53,453 bases of DNA, taken from contig CAMHMZ010000013.1 of the NCBI GenBank assembly GCA_946186375.1, positions 1 to 53,453 on the forward strand, written 5' to 3'. Numbering within the stretch: the first letter of the stretch is position 1; every line of letters begins with the position of its first letter. The notes beneath the pieces are model-generated. The model was given only the letters and a program-made list of their open reading frames with translations. It searched no databases and was not told the origin of the DNA. This document shows positions 31,812 through 39,741 of the stretch, one piece after another. Position numbers and translations under genes: made by a program. The DNA comes from an uncultured Clostridia bacterium. GTDB lineage: Bacteria; Bacillota; Clostridia; Oscillospirales; Oscillospiraceae.

Positions 31812-32282
31812 ATGAAAGCAAAGCATCAAGCCATAAAGAGACTGCTCGCCTGGGCGTTTGCGATCTGCAGCGTTTTGACGCTGTCGGGCTGCCTGGGCAA
31901 CGACGAAAAGTCTTTCGATTCTGTATATAAGCACTTTCTTCGGGACGGAGAGGTGATCGCTTCGGCCGTGGAGAACGGACGGCCTGAGGACGCGTTGTCC
32001 CTGCACTGGATCGAGAGCGCGGATGAAATCGACGGCTATGTTGATTTCTTCTGTGGCGGCAGCGGGATGGGCAGCCAGACGAATTATACGGGCTTCTTCT
32101 ACACGCCCGAGGACGACCCTCTGGCAATGTGGCGCAAAAGCGGCTCCGCAGCCGTTTCCGGTTTTCAGGAGACCGAGGATGGATGGGAGTATCGGGAAAG
32201 CGAGCATGACGCCGGAGGAGATAACGTCTTCCTCGTCAGAAAGCTCGCCCCTTGCTATTACTACTATCACTTGCATTTCTGA
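31812..32282 (+). CDS. Small secreted lipoprotein of unknown function
   Basis: 156 aa with a signal peptide ending in L-S-G-C (lipidated Cys near 27). The mature part has aromatic and glycine-rich segments (F-F-C-G-G-S-G-M-G-S, Y-Y-Y-Y-H-L-H-F at the end). GGAGG lies 8 nt before the ATG at 31812. The frame is open further upstream but without a good start. No family recognised. Confidence 0.7.
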   Translation: MKAKHQAIKRLLAWAFAICSVLTLSGCLGNDEKSFDSVYKHFLRDGEVIASAVENGRPEDALSLHWIESADEIDGYVDFFCGGSGMGSQTNYTGFFYTPEDDPLAMWRKSGSAAVSGFQETEDGWEYRESEHDAGGDNVFLVRKLAPCYYYYHLHF

Positions 32283-32400
32283 CCGCCGCGGCGGGGGAGA
32301 GAAAACAGCCGGGCTATGAAAAACTCCCGGGATTTCAAATTGAACCACGGGCGGGGATCTGCTATCCTTTAAGCAGAAACAAAACAAGGAGGCAGATCCC

Positions 32401-32844
32401 ATGGAACGCAAATACACACTGAGCGAGCTGGCGCTGATGACCGGCCTCACGACCCGGACGCTGCGCAATTATCTGGCGCAGGGCCTTCTGCACGGAGAAA
32501 AGGACAGCGGCGTCTGGCAGTTTGACGACGCGGAGCTGGACCGGTTCTTCCGCGATCCCTTTGTCAAGGAAGCGCTGAGGATCAGGCGCAGCAGCGTGGT
32601 CTTCGACTTTCTGGCCGACAGGAACCGGGAGAAGGCGCGCACCTGCGTTATTCTGGACATTCCGGCGTCCAGAAAGGAAGGGGACAGGATCTCGGCGTTC
32701 TTCTGCGAGAGGATGCGGGAGGCCGAGAACGTCTCTTTCAGCTACGGCTGGGAGCATGAGCTTTGCCGCGTGATCCTGTCCGGCGCGGCAGACTCCGTCG
32801 CGAAGATCATGAGCGCGTACGGCGCTGAAAAATTTGCCGACTGA
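32401..32844 (+). CDS. MerR-like helix-turn-helix regulator
   Basis: 147 aa. The N-terminal MerR-type HTH reads Y-T-L-S-E-L-A-L-M-T-G-L-T-T-R-T-L-R-N-Y-L-A-Q-G-L-L, followed by a wing and a C-terminal domain (75-147) with I-L-D-I-P and F-C-E-R-M-R-E motifs but no metal-binding cysteine pattern. AAGGAGG precedes the start. Target unknown. Confidence 0.82.
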   Translation: MERKYTLSELALMTGLTTRTLRNYLAQGLLHGEKDSGVWQFDDAELDRFFRDPFVKEALRIRRSSVVFDFLADRNREKARTCVILDIPASRKEGDRISAFFCERMREAENVSFSYGWEHELCRVILSGAADSVAKIMSAYGAEKFAD

Positions 32845-33069
32845 CGCGCCCGCAGGACCGGCGAGCCTCACCCGAAAAAGCCAAAATCCATACGAACCGC
32901 CCGCCAGGTTCAAGGCGGGCGGTTCGCTTTCTCTCTTGTATGCATGCTTTTGAAATGATATAGTATAACCGGCGTCAGAAAATTTTGTCACGGGAGGAAC
33001 CGGCGATGGCGCAGCACGGCGGCAAAAAGGCCCGGATCTGTGCCGCGCAAGGCTTGCGAGGAGGCGGAG

Positions 33070-33561
33070 ATGAATCATTTTAAATCGTGGTCGTACCTGC
33101 AGAAGCAGCTGGACGAGCGCCTGTGCGAGGCCTTGCAGGATCGAGTCTCCTACTTTCTGACATATTATCATGAGGTCCATGATTCATACGGGCGCGCGGC
33201 GATCCGGCTGGACGGAAAAGAGCTGGCGGTCTTTTCATGGATCGATGAATGCAAACAGGAGCGGGACGTGAGCGAGCGCTGGCAGGAGACCGGCGTCTAT
33301 GACGGCGACGCACCGGAGCTAAAAATGAAATGGGAGCAGGAGGGCACGCTCTCCGTAGGGGATTTCGTGCAGGCAGCCACGGATTTCCTTCAGATGCCGA
33401 TCACCGACGCGCTCGAAAGCGATAACTGCCTGATCCGCATTCTGGCTGTGCTGGACAGAAGAGTCGGAAAGCGAAGACTGAGGCAGCTGCAGGACAGCGA
33501 GCTTTACAAAAGCTCTCCCGCGTGGGTGCGGCAGTTTTATGAGCTTCGCTTCGAAGGCTGA
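33070..33561 (+). CDS. SF0329-like family protein of unknown function
   Basis: 163 aa, cytoplasmic. The opening W-S-Y-L-Q-K-Q-L-D-E-R-L-C-E-A-L-Q-D-R-V followed by Y-G-R-A-A-I-R-L-D-G-K-E-L resembles the SF0329 family as I recall it. GAGGAGG lies 6 nt before the ATG at 33070. No catalytic residues can be named and the function is unknown. Confidence 0.7.
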   Translation: MNHFKSWSYLQKQLDERLCEALQDRVSYFLTYYHEVHDSYGRAAIRLDGKELAVFSWIDECKQERDVSERWQETGVYDGDAPELKMKWEQEGTLSVGDFVQAATDFLQMPITDALESDNCLIRILAVLDRRVGKRRLRQLQDSELYKSSPAWVRQFYELRFEG

Positions 33562-33625
33562 CAGCTTCGCGCGGTCGTTTGGAAACAAGAACCAAGTTTT
33601 TGCGTGAGTTGTATTGGAGACAGCA

Positions 33626-34060
33626 ATGAAGAATAGATCATCGAAACAAGCTCTTGTTTTTTTGCTGGGTTTTGTGATGATATGCACGCTCTGCGCCTGC
33701 GGCGGGAAGATCAACAACGTCCGCGTTGGATCCGTTGAGTCGGAGCTCTATTCCGAAAAGGATATAAACGACGCGATCCGCGTGATCGTTCGCGAGTTTG
33801 ACCGAAGCTGGACAGGATGCACGCTTACGAGCATCTGCTATGCCGGAGACGAGCTGACAGGAGCGGAAAGCGAATATTATCTGCATACGCGCGCTATGTA
33901 CGATGCGGACGAGCTGATCATTCTGCTTTCATCCTTTGACGTGGATGAGAGCGGAGGAGACGGCTCTTTCAATCCGAACAGCACGTATGACGGGTGGGAA
34001 TGGATCTTGATACGAGACCGTGGCGGACGGTGGAAACACGTCGATCACGGCTACGGTTAA
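33626..34060 (+). CDS. Small lipoprotein of unknown function
   Basis: 144 aa. The signal peptide (K-K start absent, N-R-S-S-K then a hydrophobic core) ends in L-C-A-C with lipidated Cys near 25. The mature domain has an acidic Y-S-E-K-D-I-N-D-A-I start and ends in D-G-W-E-W-I-L-I-R-D-R-G-G-R-W-K-H-V-D-H-G-Y-G, the pattern of DUF4829-like secreted proteins. An ATG four codons upstream is possible. Confidence 0.7.
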   Translation: MKNRSSKQALVFLLGFVMICTLCACGGKINNVRVGSVESELYSEKDINDAIRVIVREFDRSWTGCTLTSICYAGDELTGAESEYYLHTRAMYDADELIILLSSFDVDESGGDGSFNPNSTYDGWEWILIRDRGGRWKHVDHGYG

Positions 34061-34190
34061 GCATCGCGCTGCGTTCCGCTTTCCGTTGAAAGCGCGACAG
34101 AGAATGGAAGATGGTTTCGACGGCCTCTGGCTGGAAAGCAGATCCATCTATGACAGAGGCGGGGCACCGCCGACAGAGAGGGAGAAAGCC

Positions 34191-34601
34191 ATGTGTTATG
34201 AGCCGTTTCACCGCAGGCGCATGACGGCGCTGGAAAAGGACCCCCGGCGCTATATCGGAGAGCGCTTCCGCTTCCTGCAGGAGCGCGGATACCGCCTGCA
34301 ATACTGGTTTAAAAACGGTGAAAATGAGTTTTTCTACGACAATTCCCGTTCTGAGATATTTGTATTCTATGACGATCGGGGCGAGGTCGCCTGTACGATC
34401 GCCTTCGGCGACGACCCGCGGCGCACGCGGAAGTTTGCCGCGTTCCTTGACGAAGCGCTGAGAGCCTATTACGAGCACCTGTCGCCGCAGGATAAGATAG
34501 ACTTTCTGGCGGGCAAAACAAAGGAGATCCTGGAAGAGCTCGCAAAACAGGGTTTTGACGGGAACGCGCGACCGTCCACCCGCTTCGACGGGACATGCTG
34601 A
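34191..34601 (+). CDS. Hypothetical protein (136 aa)
   Basis: Soluble protein starting M-C-Y-E-P-F-H-R-R-R-M-T-A-L, with an aromatic middle (Y-W-F-K-N-G-E-N-E-F-F-Y-D-N) and a helical C-terminus. GAGGGAGAAAG precedes the ATG at 34191. The frame is open upstream but overlaps the preceding lipoprotein gene. No family recognised. Confidence 0.6.
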   Translation: MCYEPFHRRRMTALEKDPRRYIGERFRFLQERGYRLQYWFKNGENEFFYDNSRSEIFVFYDDRGEVACTIAFGDDPRRTRKFAAFLDEALRAYYEHLSPQDKIDFLAGKTKEILEELAKQGFDGNARPSTRFDGTC

Positions 34602-34624
34602 GTAATATTCCGAAAAAAAGGAAA

Positions 34625-34672
34625 AAGCGGGCCTTTGCCCGCTTGACAGAGGGTGCTCTCCCTTGTTAAGAT
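34625..34672 (+). promoter_or_regulatory. Hairpin and promoter upstream of guaB
   Basis: AAGCGGGC (34625-34632) and GCCCGCTT (34637-34644) form a hairpin, probably ending the upstream transcript. TTGACA (34643-34648) overlaps its last bases, and TAAGAT follows after 18 nt, a plausible guaB promoter. Confidence 0.55.
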
Positions 34673-34702
34673 AGATAAAATATTATAAAAAGGAGAACCG
34701 CC

Positions 34703-36208
34703 ATGGCCTTTTATTACAACGAGCCCTCCCGTACCTTCAACGAGTATCTGCTCATCCCCGGCTACACGCCGGAGGGCTGCCGCCCCGAGAAGGTGAGCCT
34801 GCGCACGCCGCTGGTGAAATTCCGCAAGGGCGAGGAGGACTGCCCCATCAGCCTCAATATCCCCATGGTCTCGGCCATCATGCAGTCCGTTTCCAACGAC
34901 ACGATGGCGGTCGCCCTGGCCAAGGAGGGCGGACTGAGCTTCCTCTACGGCTCGCAGACCGTGGAGCAGGAGGCGGCCATGGTGCGCCGCGTCAAGGCCT
35001 ACAAGGCGGGCTTCGTGGTCTCGGCCTCGAACCTCACGCCGGACGCCACGCTGGGCGACGTACTGGCGCTCAAGGCGCTCAACGGCTTCTCCACCGTGGC
35101 CGTCACGGAGGATGCCAGCCCCAACGGCAAGCTCCTCGGCCTCGTTACGAGCCGCGACTACCGCGTCAGCCGCATGAGCGCGGACACGCCCGTGCGCGCC
35201 TTCATGACCCCGCGCGAGCGCCTCGTCACGGCCCCGGCCGAGACCTCGCTCAAGGAGGCCAACGACATCATCTGGGACAACAAGCTCAACGCCCTGCCCA
35301 TCGTGGACGCGGACGACCACCTGCTCTACTTCGTCTTCCGCAAGGACTACGACCAGCACAAGGAGCATCCGCTGAGCCTGCACGACGATCAGAAGCGCTA
35401 TATGGTCGGCGCGGGCATCAACACCCGCGACTACGCCGAGCGCGTGCCCGCCCTGCTCGAAGCGGGGGCGGACGTGCTGTGCGTCGACTCGTCCGACGGC
35501 TTCACTGAGCGGCAGAAGAAGACCATCCAGTGGATCCGCGAGCGCTACGGCGACTCTGTCAAGGTCGGCGCGGGCAACGTCGTCGACCGCGACGGCTTCC
35601 TCTTCCTGGCCGAGGCCGGGGCGGACTTCGTCAAGGTCGGCATCGGCGGCGGCTCCATCTGCATCACCCGCGAGACCAAGGGCATCGGCCGCGGGCAGGC
35701 GACGGCGCTGATCGACGTGGCCGCCGCGCGCGACGAATACTATCAGAAGACCGGCATCTACGTCCCTGTCTGCTCCGACGGCGGCATCGTGCACGATTAC
35801 CACATCACGCTCGCGCTGGCCATGGGCGCGGACTTTGTGATGCTCGGGCGCTACTTCGCCCGCTTCGACGAGAGCCCCACGCCGCGACACATGATCAACG
35901 GCCAGTACGTGAAGGAGTACTGGGGCGAGGGCTCCAACCGCGCGCGCAACTGGCAGCGCTACGACCTCGGCGGGCGCAGCGCCCTGGCCTTCGAGGAGGG
36001 CGTCGACTCCTACGTGTCCTACGCGGGGCCGCTGCAGGAGAACGTCGCCAAGAGCCTTTACAAGGTCAAGTCCACCATGTGCAACTGCGGCGCGCTGAGC
36101 ATCGAGGAGCTGCAGCAGAAGGCGCGGCTGACGGTCGTCTCGGCCACCAGCATCGTCGAGGGCGGCTACCACGACGTGACGCTGCGCGGTACGCTCGGCA
36201 AGGAATGA
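34703..36208 (+). CDS. guaB: IMP dehydrogenase
   Basis: 501 aa, converting IMP to XMP with NAD, the committed step of GTP synthesis in the cytoplasm. A TIM barrel is interrupted by a CBS pair (about residues 95-225). The catalytic loop is G-S-I-C-I-T-R-E with the nucleophilic Cys near 320, and the flap region has [13 protein letters not shown]. It is slightly longer at the N-terminus than typical bacterial GuaB and resembles the clostridial GuaB form. AAGGAG precedes the ATG. It stands alone with its own promoter. Confidence 0.93.
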   Translation: MAFYYNEPSRTFNEYLLIPGYTPEGCRPEKVSLRTPLVKFRKGEEDCPISLNIPMVSAIMQSVSNDTMAVALAKEGGLSFLYGSQTVEQEAAMVRRVKAYKAGFVVSASNLTPDATLGDVLALKALNGFSTVAVTEDASPNGKLLGLVTSRDYRVSRMSADTPVRAFMTPRERLVTAPAETSLKEANDIIWDNKLNALPIVDADDHLLYFVFRKDYDQHKEHPLSLHDDQKRYMVGAGINTRDYAERVPALLEAGADVLCVDSSDGFTERQKKTIQWIRERYGDSVKVGAGNVVDRDGFLFLAEAGADFVKVGIGGGSICITRETKGIGRGQATALIDVAAARDEYYQKTGIYVPVCSDGGIVHDYHITLALAMGADFVMLGRYFARFDESPTPRHMINGQYVKEYWGEGSNRARNWQRYDLGGRSALAFEEGVDSYVSYAGPLQENVAKSLYKVKSTMCNCGALSIEELQQKARLTVVSATSIVEGGYHDVTLRGTLGKE

Positions 36209-36454
36209 GCCGCGCATAAGAAACGCCTGAAAAACAGCGCAGGGGCGGCGGCTCTGCCCCGTCCGGCAGGGAAAAACTGAGAGCATGCGGAAATCTCCGG
36301 CGAATTCGTAGATCAGTACGTTTTCGCCGGGGATTTATTCATTATTCGGATCCTGCCGCGCGGGCCGTCGAGGACGCCGGCTCCTACAAAAGGACATCGC
36401 GCCCCCCGCAGGGACGAGCATCGCCCGCCCTCGCGTCCCCCTCCGGGGGATACG
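36209..36454. other. Intergenic DNA with a GGGACGAGCATCGCCCG-type repeat
   Basis: No gene seen. CGCAGGGACGAGCATCGCCC near 36407-36427 belongs to the same small repeat family as 52935-52960. The reading frame of the following fragment is open from about 36281, but the upstream part does not look like protein. Confidence 0.5.
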
Positions 36455-36997
36455 ACCGAGGCGGCTGCGAAGATCTCCGAATGGAACAAGCGGCAGGACA
36501 ACTTCCTCAAGCAGACGGGCTTCAAGCGCCAGCAGAGCCGCGAGGAGATCGCAGGCTTCGGGCTGAAGGAGACCCGGGAGGCAAGCAAAGAAGTGGCAGA
36601 GCGAAACAAAGCTCTTGATTTTATCCAGAATGATGATAAAATAAAAGCCTCCTCAAATCTGCCTAAAAAGCTCACTGGGCTACCTTCTGAGAAGCTTCAA
36701 TACACGGTCAGTGTTGATATAGACGGGTCTGATAGAATGCCGCAAGGTTTTCATGCTGTCGCTCCGGCTGGTGCTAATATGGTCGAGATGGGAGTGATGG
36801 CTGGGCATGGAACATCAACGCCGATCAGAGATCTGCCGCGACTCTATGCGAAATATCATTTGCCGCCTCAATTCTGGCAAAAGAAAACAGGAACCGTCTA
36901 TGGGGAGGGCTTTCATTACCAGATCCATTGGTACGAAAACCAAGGTGTTATCCCCGTGGAGGAGATCAAACTGAAAGGGATGAAAAAGAACAAATGA
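36455..36997 (+). pseudogene. 3' fragment of a phage minor-capsid/polymorphic-toxin-like gene
   Basis: An open frame without a start. The first part (A-A-K-I-S-E-W-N-K-R-Q-D-N-F-L-K-Q-T-G) resembles the C-terminal region of MuF/gp7-type phage head proteins that carry toxin domains. The rest (about residues 60-180) is a compact domain ending in G-V-I-P-V-E-E-I-K-L-K-G-M-K-K-N-K, with H-A-V-A-P-A-G-A-N and Y-G-E-G-F-H-Y-Q-I-H-W-Y. Its stop overlaps the start of a small gene, as in toxin-immunity pairs. The whole looks like a toxin tip left after loss of the delivery part. Confidence 0.5.
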
Positions 36998-37236
36998 AGG
37001 TCAGATATGTTGGGCCCAGCATAGGCGTCGACGGACTTGTTGACGGGCATGAATATGTAGTTCTTCGGGTTGATGAGACATGCGGCTATCTGGCCATAAT
37101 TGACGAAAGCGGCGAAGATTATCTCTATCATCCCACGAGACCACAGCCTATTGCGGGAAAATACGAGGGTGGTATGTTTGAAATCGTTGAAGATGACGAG
37201 AAGGGAAGCCTCAGAGAAGCTATTAGAGGAGAATAA
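36994..37236 (+). CDS. Small acidic protein, candidate immunity protein
   Basis: 80 aa, acidic, with several beta-type segments (M-K-V-R-Y-V-G-P-S-I-G-V-D-G-L-V-D-G-H-E). Its ATG overlaps the stop of the toxin-like fragment (ATGA). The position immediately after a C-terminal toxin domain and the acidic character fit an immunity protein; there is no family evidence. Confidence 0.55.
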   Translation: MKVRYVGPSIGVDGLVDGHEYVVLRVDETCGYLAIIDESGEDYLYHPTRPQPIAGKYEGGMFEIVEDDEKGSLREAIRGE

Positions 37237-37237
37237 A

Positions 37238-37462
37238 ATGCTTTCCATGTCAAATGAATCTCGTGCTTTTTTGAGAGCGAATTGTTCTGCTGCGTTGGAA
37301 GCAGGAACGCTCAAAGACGCCCTCCGTATACTCTATGAGGACATTGAGGAAAAAGGCTTTGGTGGGCCGCGCTCCGAAGAGTATAACGATTACGGACGCG
37401 TCGCCCAGAAGGTCTATGATGACCTATATCTCTCAAACCGAAGGAACAGCAACCAAACATAA
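37238..37462 (+). CDS. Small hypothetical protein (74 aa)
   Basis: 74 aa, helical, starting M-L-S-M-S-N-E-S-R-A-F-L. AGAGGAG precedes the ATG, which follows the previous stop by 1 nt, so it belongs to the same small operon as the candidate immunity gene. Function unknown. Confidence 0.55.
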   Translation: MLSMSNESRAFLRANCSAALEAGTLKDALRILYEDIEEKGFGGPRSEEYNDYGRVAQKVYDDLYLSNRRNSNQT

Positions 37463-37497
37463 AAGCACGATGCTGATTTGCACCGTGCTTTTTCTAT

Positions 37498-37557
37498 GGC
37501 GTCGTAGCTCAGCAGCGAGAGCCTCAGGTGCGCGGGTGCAAATCCCGCCGGCGGCAA
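37498..37557 (+). pseudogene. tRNA remnant lacking the anticodon arm
   Basis: TAGCTCAGCAGCGAGAGC is a D arm (GCTC/GAGC), and GCGGG-TGCAAAT-CCCGC is a T arm, followed by CGGCGGCA, an acceptor-like 3' strand. The anticodon arm is missing and the 5' acceptor strand is degenerate. It is a decayed tRNA, possibly an old attachment site beside the phage/toxin fragment. Confidence 0.55.
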
Positions 37558-38144
37558 ACATGTTGAATCAACCACGAAGCAGAAAGGCGACGTGGTTTTT
37601 TCATACCCAAATTCGCCCCGCGGCGGGCGTAATGAGCCGCATTCCCGGTGACGCGACCACGTGGGACAGGGGTCGGTTCCCCGTCCCATTTTGCGTAGCG
37701 GTCGAAAAACCGGAGGAACAGCGTAAGCCCGAACGGTTTTTCGGGTACCGCAAGGTGGAGTGCGCGGTTCCCCTCTTTGATCTCCCCTCCGAGGAGCGTG
37801 TCTCCGGGGTGTTTCCAAAGAGAGGGCCGCGGCCCTCTCTTTGGTCGCTGAAAGGGGAGAGTCCAGAGAGGGGAATGAAACGAAACATTCCCCTCTCTGG
37901 TGTCCTTCTCTTTCTGTTCACTTTCTCTTGGACAAGCAAGAGAAAGTGGACGTACCCGTTTCATTTTTTCGAGCGCGGCCCTCTCCCTGGATTCTCCCCC
38001 GGAAGCGCCGCTGTCCATGCCTGCCCGCGCTTTCTTGACAAAGCGGTAAACCGGCTATAGAATAAAAACCGATAGTTCGTCAGAAACACAGTGGGACATA
38101 GAACCGACCCCTGTCCCAGCCACACAAGGAGGAAACCGACGGGC
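37558..38144. repeat. Intergenic region with three consecutive long hairpins and dispersed repeats
   Basis: No convincing gene; open frames here are composition-driven. It contains a perfect 30-bp palindrome (37815-37844), a 15-bp inverted repeat CCAGAGAGGGGAATG (37863-37877 with 37886-37900) and a 12-bp inverted repeat CACTTTCTCTTG (37919-37930 with 37937-37948). The block from about 38013 to 38120 is repeated at about 53299-53400, and GGGACAGGGG-type repeats occur at 37659 and 38092. Confidence 0.7.
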
Positions 38145-38375
38145 ATGAGACTTTTATGGAGGATAGCGGTATTAATTATAGATTTCATTTGGAGAATGGT
38201 GGTTCCACCTAAACTTGATGAAAGAATGGAACAACTCCCAAAACCAATCCTTGAGCTTATAGCGATAGTATATTTTTGCGTGGCGCTTGCTATTGTTGTG
38301 GGTTTAGGATATTTGATCATCGTTATCCCGGCGCGTTGGTTGGGTTTAGATCCGCGTATTATTACCGTTAGATAA
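38145..38375 (+). CDS. Small membrane protein (76 aa)
   Basis: 76 aa with two hydrophobic segments (about 5-22 and 40-65) and a short charged link (P-K-L-D-E-R-M-E-Q). AGGAGG lies about 12 nt upstream of the ATG at 38145. Unknown function. Confidence 0.5.
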   Translation: MRLLWRIAVLIIDFIWRMVVPPKLDERMEQLPKPILELIAIVYFCVALAIVVGLGYLIIVIPARWLGLDPRIITVR

Positions 38376-38494
38376 CATGGGACTGGGACAGACTAACTAT
38401 TAAAAGTCAAGGGGGAAAAGAGAAGAAGTTGTGAATGGGACAGGGGACGGTCCCTTGTCCCATTATTTCGCAAGCTCTTTGCTGAGGTAGAAAC

Positions 38495-39283
38495 ATGAGA
38501 AAACGCATTGCTTTATCTTTGGCCGTGGCAACCATGGTGATTCTTGTCACAGGATTTACCATCCTGCATGGGTGGGATGTTTTCAATGAAACGGAGGGGC
38601 GTTCTGAAATGCCACACCTAAACACCCCGGACGCCCCTGCAGAAGAGAAAACATTTATTTCCGGATTGTTGGCACGCATTGATGAGTTCGCCGCGAAAGA
38701 GCCGCTGGTTAGCAAACCCTATAACCCGCAAGAAGATCCTTACTATGATAGTCTGCCGGCCTTTGACGAGCTTGAAGCGCCTCAACTTGGGTTAGGACTG
38801 GAAATATACTTTGGGAAAGAGGTTGATCTCTGCACCTATGTAGACAACGATGACATCCAGGAGTTTGCACGATCTGCTACATTGAGCGGCACTGCGATTA
38901 ATGAGGACACACTTAAGGCTCTTGCTTGGGGCTTAATACCCTTTATTCAAGACGAGCTTGAGAACATTGAACAGGAGAAGAACGAAAGTCTTCTGTCGTA
39001 TGGAACTTATTATATTCCTAAAAGAGTTTATAAGAAGATTTCTGAAAACGATATTTATGCGGAAAACGTTATCTATGTAAGTTATGTCCCTTTTTCCTGG
39101 TATGAGGAAGTAACTAAAGAACAGCAAAAAGCCAAAGAGCGAGGTGAGATAATAAGCGTCTATGATGGCCCGGCGATAACTGTTGCCCTGTCGGAACTTG
39201 ATGGGCATATTATTTTCGTCAAGCCTTGGGGTAGACCTTTCCTTTTTCCCGTTCGTATCGTCCCGCTCAACAAAGATAACTAA
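38495..39283 (+). CDS. Secreted or membrane-anchored protein of unknown function (262 aa)
   Basis: An N-terminal hydrophobic segment (residues 5-26, M-R-K-R start) acts as signal or anchor, without a lipobox. The extracellular part is acidic and proline-rich to about 80, then mixed. No recognised domain. A GGGACAGGGGACGG repeat lies directly upstream (38435-38463). Confidence 0.65.
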   Translation: MRKRIALSLAVATMVILVTGFTILHGWDVFNETEGRSEMPHLNTPDAPAEEKTFISGLLARIDEFAAKEPLVSKPYNPQEDPYYDSLPAFDELEAPQLGLGLEIYFGKEVDLCTYVDNDDIQEFARSATLSGTAINEDTLKALAWGLIPFIQDELENIEQEKNESLLSYGTYYIPKRVYKKISENDIYAENVIYVSYVPFSWYEEVTKEQQKAKERGEIISVYDGPAITVALSELDGHIIFVKPWGRPFLFPVRIVPLNKDN

Positions 39284-39585
39284 GTCGCGGTCACATGGGA
39301 CAATGGGACTTGAGAAAGCTCCCGGCCCACCCGTCTCCCTGATCGTCAACCAGAAAAAGCATCCCTCACAAACCAAGCGCGCCCCTTCTTTCCCACATCG
39401 GGAAAGAAGGGGCGTTTTCTGTTTTCTTCCGCGCCCGTGCGCCGCGAAAGCGCCGGTTTCTCTCGTAGGGGGCGATGCCTTCATCGCCCCGCCTGCACAG
39501 GTCGGATTTGCGGGCCGATCAGGGGATCGGCCCCTACATCCTCCTCGTTCCCTTTATTCCTCATTCCTGACTCCTCATACAAAAA
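39284..39585. repeat. Intergenic repeats
   Basis: CGGGAAAGAAGGGGCGTTTT (39400-39419) and its surroundings recur at 53410-53453. CTCGTAGGGGGCGATGCC (39463-39480) and the following CATCGCCCCG recur at 53172-53200. No gene seen. Confidence 0.7.
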
Positions 39586-39611
39586 ACTCCCGTACCGGGC
39601 GGTACGGGAGT
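39586..39611. terminator. Bidirectional terminator at the rpsR remnant
   Basis: ACTCCCGTACC (39586-39596) and GGTACGGGAGT (39601-39611) with A and T tracts on the two sides; on the minus strand it follows the rpsR remnant directly. Confidence 0.8.
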
Positions 39612-39624
39612 TTTCGTGATGCGA

Positions 39625-39726
39625 TCAATCCAGCACATAGGGCAGGAGAGCGATCTGGCGGGAGCGCTTGATCGCTTCGGTCAGCTCGCGCTGATGCATG
39701 GCGCAGGTGCCTGTGTGACGTCGGCG
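39625..39726 (-). pseudogene. rpsR: Truncated ribosomal protein S18 gene (3' end only)
   Basis: 34 codons on the minus strand encode [20 protein letters not shown] and end in A-L-L-P-Y-V-L-D, the conserved C-terminus of S18. The N-terminal half is absent: upstream and in the same frame lies the stop of the NAGPA gene. A terminator follows. Either recombination left an S18 tail here or the NAGPA gene was inserted into a spare rpsR copy. Confidence 0.75.
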
Positions 39727-39741
39727 GGATCCTGCCCGCCG

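Noticed and set aside
34469..36286. 605-codon minus-strand frame opposite guaB
   Set aside because: Shadow of the GC-rich guaB gene; no start site or motif.
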